DNA of 64,000 bases, taken from contig NZ_CP011930.1 in NCBI RefSeq assembly GCF_001040945.1, positions 2,891,704-2,955,703 on the forward strand. The letters run 5' to 3'. Made by a program: the position numbers and the translations under genes. This document shows, piece after piece, positions 36,635 to 44,065 of the stretch (positions are counted from its first letter, which is position 1; every line of letters starts with the position of its first letter). The notes beneath the pieces were generated by a model, which did not search any database, had not been told where the DNA came from, and saw nothing but the letters and a program-made list of their open reading frames with translations. The DNA is from Herbaspirillum seropedicae. GTDB taxonomy: Bacteria; Pseudomonadota; Gammaproteobacteria; Burkholderiales; Burkholderiaceae_D.

Positions 36635-37312
36635 ATGGAGACATCAATACGACGCATGCTCGCCAAGAGCATCTGGGCGCAGGCACTGACCGAGGAGCAA
36701 CTGGCGCGGGTCGAGACAGAAGTGGTCAGCCGCAAGATTCCCGCCGGCGGCTATGTCTGCCGCAAGGGCGATGCGGTCACGCACTGGATAGGCGTGCACG
36801 AGGGCTTGCTGAAGATGAGCAGCGTCTCTCCCGAAGGCAAGACGGTTTCCTTCGCCGGCATGGCCAACGGCGGCTGGCTGGGCGAAGGCTCGCTACTCAA
36901 GGACGAACCGCGCAAGTATGACGTGGTGGCGCTGCGAGAGAGCGAACTGCTCTACATGCCCAAGGCGACCTACATCTGGCTGCTGGACAACAGCATTCCC
37001 TTCAACCGCTTCCTGGTCACGCAATTGAACGAGCGCCTGGCGCTGTTCATCTCGCTGGTGGAATACGACCGCATGCTGGAGCCGGATGCGCGGGTGGCGC
37101 GTTGCCTGGCGGCGCTCTTCAATCCCTACCTGAACCCGGGCATCGGGCTGAACCTGCAGATCTCGCGGGAAGAAGTCGGCAATCTTTCCGGTACGTCGCG
37201 CCAGCGTGCCAACCAGGCCTTGCAGGTGCTGGAAAAGGCCGGTCTGCTCAAGGTCGACTACGGCAGCATCACCATCAACGACCTGGAAGGATTGCGGCAG
37301 TTTCCGGGCTGA
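36635..37312 (+). CDS. Crp/Fnr-family transcriptional regulator without Fe-S cysteines
   Basis: A 225-residue regulator from ATG 36635; an in-frame ATG at 36584 is possible. The effector domain (about residues 15-130) has GWLGEGSLLKDEPRKYDVVALRESELLY in the cAMP-receptor fold, but the four cysteines of FNR are absent. The winged helix carries SREEVGNLSGTSRQRANQALQVLEKAGLL near residues 173-202. Being divergent from the acyl-CoA synthetase/liv cluster, it is the natural candidate for controlling it. Its ligand may be an acyl-CoA or the imported acid; this is inference. Confidence 0.85.
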   Translation: METSIRRMLAKSIWAQALTEEQLARVETEVVSRKIPAGGYVCRKGDAVTHWIGVHEGLLKMSSVSPEGKTVSFAGMANGGWLGEGSLLKDEPRKYDVVALRESELLYMPKATYIWLLDNSIPFNRFLVTQLNERLALFISLVEYDRMLEPDARVARCLAALFNPYLNPGIGLNLQISREEVGNLSGTSRQRANQALQVLEKAGLLKVDYGSITINDLEGLRQFPG

Positions 37313-37350
37313 CATCACAGCGACCCAGCGGCCCGCCGGCAGATGGACGA

Positions 37351-37387
37351 AAAAAAGCGCGGCTCGGGCCGCGCTTCTGTTTTTGTG
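37351..37387 (+). terminator. Rho-independent terminator of the Crp/Fnr gene
   Basis: AAGCGCGGC at 37355-37363 pairs with GCCGCGCTT at 37368-37376, followed by CTGTTTTTG. It is located 38 bp after the stop. Confidence 0.82.
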
Positions 37388-37391
37388 CTGC

Positions 37392-37431
37392 TTGCGGATA
37401 GTTGCGGATAGCTGCGGGTATTGGCAGATAT
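37392..37431. repeat. 10-bp tandem repeats
   Basis: TTGCGGATAG occurs twice in tandem (37392-37401, 37402-37411), followed by two diverged units (CTGCGGGTAT, TGGCAGATAT). They lie between the Crp/Fnr terminator and the convergent receiver gene. Confidence 0.7.
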
Positions 37432-37465
37432 CGCAGCACAGCGCAAGGCTGTGCTGGTGCTGCAC

Positions 37466-37921
37466 TCACCTCCCCGCGCCCTCTTCGTTGCGCGCCGGAC
37501 GGTTGCGGTTGCGCCAGTAGATGCCGGTATCGACCACGGTCCCCATGAATTCCTTGGGATCGGTGGACTTGACCACGTAACCATTGGCGCCCAGCTCATA
37601 GCTCTGGTTGATGTCGCGCTGGTCATCCGAGGACGAGAACATCACCACCGGGATATGCGAGGTGGCGGCGTTGGACTTGATGATCTTGAGGAAATCATGG
37701 CCGCTCATCAGCGGCAGGTTCAGGTCCAGCAGGATCAGGTAGGGATGCAGGTCGCGGCGCTGGGCGTATTCGCCCTGGAAAAAGAATTCCTCGGCCAGCT
37801 CGGCATCGGCGAACCAGGTCAGCTTGTCGGCCAGCTTGCGACTGCCCAGCGCCAGGCGCGTCAGCTCGGCCACTTCGGGGCTGTCGTCAACGAGGATGAT
37901 GTCGTATTGCTCGATATCCAT
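37466..37921 (-). CDS. Stand-alone response-regulator receiver protein (Rcp1-like)
   Basis: A 151-residue receiver domain without an output domain, from ATG 37921. The acidic pocket is V-D12-D13, the phosphoacceptor is D66 in LILLDLNLPLMSG, and the switch Ser/Lys are in FSSSDD and VVKSTDP. A longer insertion (QRRDLHPY) before the acceptor strand is typical of Rcp1-type regulators that pair with phytochrome or hybrid kinases. It is 268 bp downstream of the NarL-type gene in the same direction, so it may have its own promoter but belongs to the same signalling cluster. Confidence 0.88.
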   Translation of the reverse strand: MDIEQYDIILVDDSPEVAELTRLALGSRKLADKLTWFADAELAEEFFFQGEYAQRRDLHPYLILLDLNLPLMSGHDFLKIIKSNAATSHIPVVMFSSSDDQRDINQSYELGANGYVVKSTDPKEFMGTVVDTGIYWRNRNRPARNEEGAGR

Positions 37922-38189
37922 GGATGGATCGCTTTCTTCGATAAATTTCAAGCCGGAACTTATTGATATTGGTCTGACCACTACGGCCGCCCTATTGCGT
38001 TCCGTGCTCCTGTCCACCCCGGTTTTGCAGCGGCGACACGACTGGCCCGCTTTCGCTGCCCTGCAACATTTTTGTGACAACGGGACTTGGCTTGAACACC
38101 AGTGCCGATGCCGCTTTCCGCCCTGTCCGAGGATTATTGCACAGTCGATTTCAAAAAAAATCAGATTTTTCCCTAAAGCCACATTCCGG

Positions 38190-38840
38190 TCACTTGTCCG
38201 GAGTGGCAATGCCGGTGCGAATGGCATAGCGCACCAGCCCGGGCACGTCGCGGATATCCAGCCGTTCCATCAGTTGCGCGCGATGGGTCTCGATGGTCTT
38301 GGCGCTGACGTTCAACTGGTAAGCGATCTCCTTGGTATTGTTGCCTTCGGCAATCAATTGCAGGATTTCGCGCTGGCGCGGCGTGAGCACTTCCACCGGC
38401 GTGCCGTTCTGGGCCACGCGCTTCATGTAGTTGTCCAGCGCCTCGCGGGAGATATGCGAATCGAGGTATTGCCGGCCATGCTTGACCTCATAGAGCGCCT
38501 TCTCCAGCTCTGTTGCGGCCGAATCCTTGAACAGATAGCCGTTGGCGCCGGCGTTCAAGGCCTGCATCACGTATTCCTCGCTGCCATACATGGACAGCAT
38601 CAGGAAACGGATGGTCGGGTATTCGCCGCGCAGGCGGCGCAAGGCTTCCAGACCGTTCATCCCCTTCATGGCGATATCGAGCAGCACCAGGTCGGGCTTG
38701 AGCTGGGGAATCATCTCGATGACCTCGGCCCCGTCGGAGGCCTCGCCCACCACCTCCACGCCGGGCATGGCCGTGAGCAACGCCTTGATACCGCTGCGCA
38801 CCAGGGCGTGGTCGTCGGCCAGCATGATTCGAGTAAGCAT
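38190..38840 (-). CDS. NarL/FixJ-type (LuxR) response regulator
   Basis: A 216-residue regulator: receiver domain with D9, D10 and phosphoacceptor D55 (VLLDIAMKGMNG), switch residues LMLSM and LFKDS, and a LuxR-type helix-turn-helix LTPRQREILQLIAEGNNTKEIAYQLNVSAKTIETH (read in pieces, about residues 150-185). Its ATG directly follows the stop of the receiver-PAS-kinase gene (no bases between), so it is the obvious output of that HisKA_3-type kinase. Target genes are unknown; the pilus operon that begins beyond the cluster is one candidate. Confidence 0.92.
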   Translation of the reverse strand: MLTRIMLADDHALVRSGIKALLTAMPGVEVVGEASDGAEVIEMIPQLKPDLVLLDIAMKGMNGLEALRRLRGEYPTIRFLMLSMYGSEEYVMQALNAGANGYLFKDSAATELEKALYEVKHGRQYLDSHISREALDNYMKRVAQNGTPVEVLTPRQREILQLIAEGNNTKEIAYQLNVSAKTIETHRAQLMERLDIRDVPGLVRYAIRTGIATPDK

Positions 38841-40304
38841 TTACATCCTCCTGACAATGGGGGCGACCGGCAGGTGCATGACGATTTCCGTCCCTGCGCC
38901 GGGCGCTGAAGTGATCTCCATGGAACCGCCCACCAGCACGGCCCGCTCTTCCATGTTGAGCAGACCGAAGCTGGTGCCGGAAATGGCGTTGCTGCGCGCG
39001 CGCTCGATGTCGAAACCGCGGCCGTCATCGCGAATGCTCAGGTAGACCTGGTCGTGCTGGCGGTCGATCTTGACCCAGATGTTCTGGCAGCGGGCGTGGC
39101 GCAGGATATTGGTAACAGCTTCCTGCACGATGCGAAAAGCCGTGTTTTCGATGTCGTGGTGCAACTGCTCGTCGTGACCGCTGCTCTCGAACCAGCCATT
39201 GACGTTGGCCAGCTTGGACTTCTGTTCCACATAGGAACGCAGGGCGGCGATCAGTCCCAGGTTGTCCAGCTGCGGCGGGCGCAGGTCCAGCGAGAGGCTG
39301 CGCACCTGGGCCAGCACGGCGGTGACGATGTCGATGCCGTTCTGCAGCGACGGCCCTTCCAGGGAGCCCATCTTCTTGATGGTTTCCAGATTGATCTTCA
39401 GCGCCGTGAGCGACTGTCCGACGTCGTCATGCAGGCCGCGCGCCAGGTGCTGGCGCTCGCGCTCCTGCACCTCGATCACGCGCGAAGAAAGCAACTGCTG
39501 GCGCTGGATGGCCAGTTCCAGATCGCGCCGCGACTGTTCGCGCTCGGTGACGTCGATGGCCAGTCCGGCCACCATGTCGCCCTTGCCTTCCCCGCTAATG
39601 GGAAAACGCACCACATCGAGGATGCGCGCATTGTGGTTGTGATCGAACACGGTTTCCTGGGTGTGCAGCTCACACTTCTGTTCCAGCACCTTGCGGTCAT
39701 TTTCCTGCGAGGCGGCGGCCGCGCCGCTGCTCATGAGTTCAAGGTCGGTCAGGCCGTCCATGTCGCCCGGGGTCATGCCGTAGAAGGCCGATTGCGCCGG
39801 ATTGACGTAGCTGTAGCGCAGCTGCGCATCCTTGATCCAGGTCGGCATCGGCGCGGCATTCATGAAGGCGTTGAAGCGCGCCTGCATTTCGCGCAGGGCC
39901 TGGGCGCTGGCGCGCTGCTTGCGCCGCGCCTGGGCGTCGCGCAGCTCGCGGTCCACCGCGTGCGGCAGGCGGCCGATGGCGCTCTTGAGGAAGTAATCCT
40001 GGGCGCCTGCCTTCATGACCTCCACCGCCGTCTGCTCGCCGATCACGCCGGAGACGATGATGAAGGGGGTCTGGTCATTGTGCGCCTTGACCAGTTTCAA
40101 GGCTTCCACGCCGCTGAACATGGGCATGGAATAGTCGGAGATGACGATGTCCCAGGGCTGGGCCTGCAAGGCGGCCAACAGCGCCTGCTCGTCGTCGACG
40201 CGCTCCCAGGCGGGCTCGAAGCCGCCGCGCTTGAGTTCGCGCACCATCAGGAAGGCGTCTTCTTCCATGTCTTCGACAAACAGCACTCGCAGCGGAATAC
40301 TCAT
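38841..40304 (-). CDS. Receiver-PAS-HisKA_3 sensor histidine kinase
   Basis: A 487-residue soluble kinase. Receiver domain at residues 1-120 with acceptor Asp in DIVISDYSMPMFSG; PAS domain at about 150-265 (MNAAPMPTWIKDAQLRYSYV in two pieces); HisKA_3 dimerisation helix with the phosphorylated His in RGLHDDVGQSL near residue 293; and a GHKL ATPase with EAVTNILRHA and DDGRGFD. This is the NarX/DegS kinase class, which matches the NarL-type gene following it. The N-terminal receiver means it can itself be controlled by another kinase, presumably the CHASE3 kinase whose stop overlaps its start by four bases. Confidence 0.9.
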   Translation of the reverse strand: MSIPLRVLFVEDMEEDAFLMVRELKRGGFEPAWERVDDEQALLAALQAQPWDIVISDYSMPMFSGVEALKLVKAHNDQTPFIIVSGVIGEQTAVEVMKAGAQDYFLKSAIGRLPHAVDRELRDAQARRKQRASAQALREMQARFNAFMNAAPMPTWIKDAQLRYSYVNPAQSAFYGMTPGDMDGLTDLELMSSGAAAASQENDRKVLEQKCELHTQETVFDHNHNARILDVVRFPISGEGKGDMVAGLAIDVTEREQSRRDLELAIQRQQLLSSRVIEVQERERQHLARGLHDDVGQSLTALKINLETIKKMGSLEGPSLQNGIDIVTAVLAQVRSLSLDLRPPQLDNLGLIAALRSYVEQKSKLANVNGWFESSGHDEQLHHDIENTAFRIVQEAVTNILRHARCQNIWVKIDRQHDQVYLSIRDDGRGFDIERARSNAISGTSFGLLNMEERAVLVGGSMEITSAPGAGTEIVMHLPVAPIVRRM

Positions 40305-42133
40305 GGACGTGCGGCCTCATTGGTGAAGGTGGATGATCCGCTGCCGGCCTCGCGACGCTCGACCAGGCTGGGCGAGAGGCCCTTGCGCGGCAGCGAAAAG
40401 TAGAAACTGGCGCCTTCGCCGGGCTTGCTCTGCGCCCACACCCGGCCGGTGTGGCGGATCACGATGCGCTGCACCAGCGCCAAGCCGATGCCGGTGCCGG
40501 CATACTCTTCCTGGCGGTGCAAGCGCTGGAAGGTGCCGAAGAGCTTGTGGGCATAGCGCATGTCAAAGCCCACGCCGTTGTCATGGACGCCGTAGATGTA
40601 TTCCTCCGGCTCCACCTGCATGCTCACGCGCACTGCTGGCTGCTCGCTCTTGCTGCTGAACTTGACGGCGTTGCTGAGCAGGTTTTCCCACACCTGGGTA
40701 ATGAGCCCGCGATTGGCCACCGCGCCCTCCAGAGGTGGCACATCGAACAGGACATTGGGATTTTCGCGGCGCAAGCCGGCAATCACCTGCCTCACCAGAT
40801 CATCCATGGAGAAACGTTCCAGCGTCAGTTCTCCGGTGGTCGACTTGGCCAGCTTCAACAGGTCGTTGATCAGTTCATCCATCTTGCGCACATTGCGACG
40901 GATCACCTGCAATTGCTCGCGGCCCTTCTCGTCGATGGCGTCGGCGTAATCTTCTTCCAGGATCATGGCGTAACCGGAAATGGCGCGCAGCGGTGCGCGC
41001 AGGTCATGCGAGACCGAATAGGAAAAGCTTTCCAGCTCCTTGTTGACGCTGTGCAGGTGCAGGGCCTGGCGCTTGAGGTCGGCATTGAGGGCCTCGATCT
41101 CTTCTTCGGCGCGCTTGCGGTCGGAGATGTCGTAGATGACGGTGCGACTGATGAGCTTGCTGCGGTCGCGACTGGGGATGGCGGTGGCGTTGACCAGCGC
41201 GGTGAATTCGCTGCCATCGGCGCGCCGGTAGTTGAGATCGATGCCACTGATCTCGCGCTTCAACATGAACTGCGGTTGCAGTTCGCGCAGATAGCGTTCG
41301 GCACTGGCCGGGGCCAGCAGGTCGGTATGGGTCATGCGGCCCACCACCTGTTCGCGGGTATAGCCGAGCCACTTCAATTCGGTGTCGTTGATCTTGATGA
41401 TCTTCTTGTCGCTCTCATCCACCGAGTGGTAGCCGCAGGGGGCGTTGTTGTAGAGGTCTTCGATTTCGTCGGAATAGGCCTGGGCGCGCTGCTGGGCGTC
41501 GATACGGCGGTCCATCTCGCGGCGCAGCTTGCTGTAGACCAGCACCAGCAAGGCCATGCTGAGCAGGCTGCCGCTGACGACCATGAAGATGGTGAGGTCG
41601 GCGCTGGCGCTGGTGTCTTGCGAACGCTTGGCCAGCAAGGCATTCTCATTGCCTTTCATTTCAGCAAAACGTCGGCGGATCTCGTCGCTGAGGGCCTTGC
41701 CTTCGAGCACCCGTTCGCGCGCCTGTTCCGGGCGCAGCGCCAGGATCTCGCGCGACAGCGCCAGGCGCTGGTTGACCAGGTCCTCGGTGCTGTCCAGCCG
41801 TTCGATCTGGCGCTCGTTATCGCTCATGAGCCGGCGCAGGTCCTGCATCAACGCCTGCACGTGCCGTACTCCCGCTTCAAAGCTGGTGCGGTACTCTTCA
41901 TTGCCGGACAGCACGTAACCACGCGAGTTGCCCACGGTCTCGCGCAAGGCGGAATTGGTTTCTTCCAGGACATTGATCACGGTATGGGTGTGCTGCAGCC
42001 ACACGGCGCGCTGCTCGAAGTCGCGCACGCTGTGATAGGAGAACCCCGCCACTCCGATGGACAGCAGCAAGGCCAGCAGGAAGAAGATGCCGGTGCTGGC
42101 GCGCGCCAGCTGGCTTTGTTTGGTGATCGGCAT
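40301..42133 (-). CDS. CHASE3-PAS membrane sensor histidine kinase
   Basis: A 610-residue kinase from ATG 42133. A first membrane helix (residues 14-33) leads to a CHASE3 sensor region (about 40-175), then a second helix (about 178-200), a PAS domain (230-350) and a HisKA domain with SHDLRAPLRAISGY near residue 388. The ATPase part has NLLSNAVKFS, DNGVGFD and GTGIGLALVQ. The architecture is that of bacteriophytochrome-like/CHASE3 kinases which signal to Rcp1-type receivers. It is the first gene of the four-gene cluster. The signal is unknown. Confidence 0.9.
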   Translation of the reverse strand: MPITKQSQLARASTGIFFLLALLLSIGVAGFSYHSVRDFEQRAVWLQHTHTVINVLEETNSALRETVGNSRGYVLSGNEEYRTSFEAGVRHVQALMQDLRRLMSDNERQIERLDSTEDLVNQRLALSREILALRPEQARERVLEGKALSDEIRRRFAEMKGNENALLAKRSQDTSASADLTIFMVVSGSLLSMALLVLVYSKLRREMDRRIDAQQRAQAYSDEIEDLYNNAPCGYHSVDESDKKIIKINDTELKWLGYTREQVVGRMTHTDLLAPASAERYLRELQPQFMLKREISGIDLNYRRADGSEFTALVNATAIPSRDRSKLISRTVIYDISDRKRAEEEIEALNADLKRQALHLHSVNKELESFSYSVSHDLRAPLRAISGYAMILEEDYADAIDEKGREQLQVIRRNVRKMDELINDLLKLAKSTTGELTLERFSMDDLVRQVIAGLRRENPNVLFDVPPLEGAVANRGLITQVWENLLSNAVKFSSKSEQPAVRVSMQVEPEEYIYGVHDNGVGFDMRYAHKLFGTFQRLHRQEEYAGTGIGLALVQRIVIRHTGRVWAQSKPGEGASFYFSLPRKGLSPSLVERREAGSGSSTFTNEAARP

Positions 42134-42644
42134 GTTCGAATTGGCAGCAAGTTTCCGACAGCGTGAGGTTCCGCGCCCCTCCTGCACCGCTGTTGCGGGC
42201 AAGTTCCTCGATGTCCCGGAATGCTGGCGAGAGCGGTTCCGGCATTGCCGCGCTTGGTCCCTTTCCTTTGATCCAGTTACATCGTTTTATTGAAATCTGG
42301 TTACCTAGAACGCAAACACATGACCTCTGCCTGTGCTGAGCCGGGACTGCGATGAAATCCCCCGATGACTGCGCCGCACGACCGTGGTCGCGCATTTATC
42401 TCTGTTCTTGCCGGGTGCGACTGGTCGGTACCGCTGCACGCGAAATTAGGCAATATGTTTGCAATTAGTCAGCAAATTGCCTTAACTTCATTTAAATTTT
42501 CAAATGAAAGTGTGGCTTGCCGGCACTTTCACGAAGTTATTATTAGAATTAATTCTATAATAGTATCAAGTTTTTCCTGATGCCAACCGCCTGCCTCTAA
42601 GCATTACAACCGAGCAGTACAACCAAGCGGTATAACCAAGCAGC
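42134..42644. other. Divergent intergenic region upstream of the pilus operon
   Basis: A 511-bp region between the CHASE3 kinase and the first pilin gene. The part from about 42430 to 42600 is strikingly AT-rich compared with the rest of the window and contains the 12-bp palindrome AGAATTAATTCT (42545-42556), then TATAAT. Three 13-bp repeats abut the pilin start. I find no coding sequence. Confidence 0.5.
42533..42561 (+). promoter_or_regulatory. Candidate promoter of the pilus operon
   Basis: A perfect -10 hexamer TATAAT lies at 42556-42561, about 84 bp before the first pilin ATG. The -35 position (42533-42538, GAAGTT) is poor, so an activator or an AT-rich UP-like tract may be needed. Confidence 0.4.
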
Positions 42645-42646
42645 AT
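42608..42646 (+). repeat. Three 13-bp tandem repeats abutting the first pilin start codon
   Basis: Units AACCGAGCAGTAC, AACCAAGCGGTAT and AACCAAGCAGCAT occur at 42608-42620, 42621-42633 and 42634-42646; the last overlaps the ATG at 42645. There is no Shine-Dalgarno of the normal kind in this leader. Confidence 0.75.
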
Positions 42647-43124
42647 GACCATGAAGACGTCCCCGCTCCTGTTACTTCTTGCTGCCCTGCCGCTGGCTGG
42701 GATCGGCAACGCGCTGGCGGCCGCTCCGACCGGTAATCTGGAAATTTCCGCCATCGTCACCCAGCAATGCAGCGTCCAGAGTGCGGCGCTGCCGTTTGGC
42801 GTGTATGGCTCCAGCGCCCTGCAGCAAAACGCCCAGATCGGCGTCACCTGCTCCAACGGCACCAGCTACACCGTGGGCCTGGACCAGGGTGCGGCCGGCT
42901 CGGCCAATCGCAGGATGGCTAGCGCTGATGGCGCCAGCTGGATCGATTACGGCCTCTACCAGGATGCCGCCCGCACCACGGCCTGGAACACCGGCAGCGC
43001 CGCCGTCGCCGGGGTCGGCACCGGCAATGCGCAGAACTTCCCGGTCTACGGCTACGTCCCGGCCGGTCAGTCGCCCCGTGCCGGCGCCTATAGCGACGTC
43101 GTCTCCATCACCCTCTCCTACTGA
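42645..43124 (+). CDS. Spore coat U-domain pilus subunit (CsuA/B-like)
   Basis: A 159-residue secreted pilin of the archaic chaperone-usher class. A signal peptide (MKTSPLLLLLAALPLAGIGNALA) precedes a single spore-coat-U domain: NLEISAIVTQQCSVQSAALPFGVYG, a second Cys in QIGVTCSNGT that should form the conserved disulfide, and the closing beta strand SDVVSITLSY used for chaperone interaction. ATG 42651 is an alternative start. It is the first gene of the cluster; the chaperone follows after 194 bp. Confidence 0.88.
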   Translation: MTMKTSPLLLLLAALPLAGIGNALAAAPTGNLEISAIVTQQCSVQSAALPFGVYGSSALQQNAQIGVTCSNGTSYTVGLDQGAAGSANRRMASADGASWIDYGLYQDAARTTAWNTGSAAVAGVGTGNAQNFPVYGYVPAGQSPRAGAYSDVVSITLSY

Positions 43125-43318
43125 ACTGCGCGCTGCCGCAGTGCTGTGCCTTGCTGCCTCGGCAAGGCTAACTCAAGTCACGCCCGCTCAAGTCAATAGT
43201 TAATTTTTGCGCAAATATTGTGGTTCAAGCGCAACTTTGACTATTACTTAACTTCCGTTTGCCTTTACTCTACCAAGAACTGACGAAGAGCTGACAACCC
43301 GATTGGAGATTTCGCAGC

Positions 43319-44065
43319 GTGACGAGATCCGCTTCCCTGTGGCGTTCCTGCGCCAAGTCTTGTATCCGGTATTGCGTCCTGGCCTGCCTGCTGACGATAA
43401 CGGCCGTCCCGCCGGCGCTGGCCTCGAACTTCGAGATTGCGCCGGTGGTGCTCGAGCTGTCCTCGGCCCGCACGGCGGGGGTGGTCAAGATCGTCAATAA
43501 CGACAACCACAACGTCTCGCTGCAGGTCCGCGCCTATGAATGGAACCAGGTCGACAGCAAGGATGAGCTGCAACCCACCCAGAACCTGATCATCAGTCCG
43601 CCGGTATTCAACCTCGCGCCCGGCGCTTCGCAGGTCATCCGGGTGGTGTCGCGGCAGGCCGCGGGCGCCAGCGAGATTGCCTTTCGGCTGCTGATCGATG
43701 AGATCCCCTCCAGCAGCGAGGGAGCGCTCATCAGCTTCAAGTTCCGCATTTCGATGCCAGTGTTCATTGCGGCCAATACCGCGCCTAAACTTCAGCTTGA
43801 CTACCAGTTACATGCGGGCAAGCCAGCCCGGCTGATGGTGCAAAACAGCGGCAATCGCCGCGCCCGCCTGCTGGACCTGGCCCTGACGCTCCCCAACGGC
43901 AAGAAGATCAACGCCCCGGCGGGCGGCAATCCCTACACCCTGGCCGGGCTCACCCGCCAGTACCTGATCGAGACCGAGACCCCGCTGGCCGCTGGCAGCA
44001 AAGTCAAGTTGACTGCCAACAGCGATGCCGGGCCGATTGATACCGAACTGACCGTTGCGCCTTGA
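43319..44065 (+). CDS. Archaic pilus periplasmic chaperone (CsuC-like)
   Basis: A 248-residue chaperone starting at GTG 43319, with GGAG eleven bases ahead. A basic/hydrophobic signal (CVLACLLTITAVPPALA) is followed by the two immunoglobulin-like domains: NFEIAPVVLELSSARTAGVVKIVN for the first edge strands, NLAPGASQVIRVVSRQ as the donor-strand G1 region, and LTLPNGKKINAPAG in domain 2. It stabilises pilin subunits in the periplasm and brings them to the usher. Its stop overlaps the usher start (TTGA). Confidence 0.9.
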   Translation: MTRSASLWRSCAKSCIRYCVLACLLTITAVPPALASNFEIAPVVLELSSARTAGVVKIVNNDNHNVSLQVRAYEWNQVDSKDELQPTQNLIISPPVFNLAPGASQVIRVVSRQAAGASEIAFRLLIDEIPSSSEGALISFKFRISMPVFIAANTAPKLQLDYQLHAGKPARLMVQNSGNRRARLLDLALTLPNGKKINAPAGGNPYTLAGLTRQYLIETETPLAAGSKVKLTANSDAGPIDTELTVAP

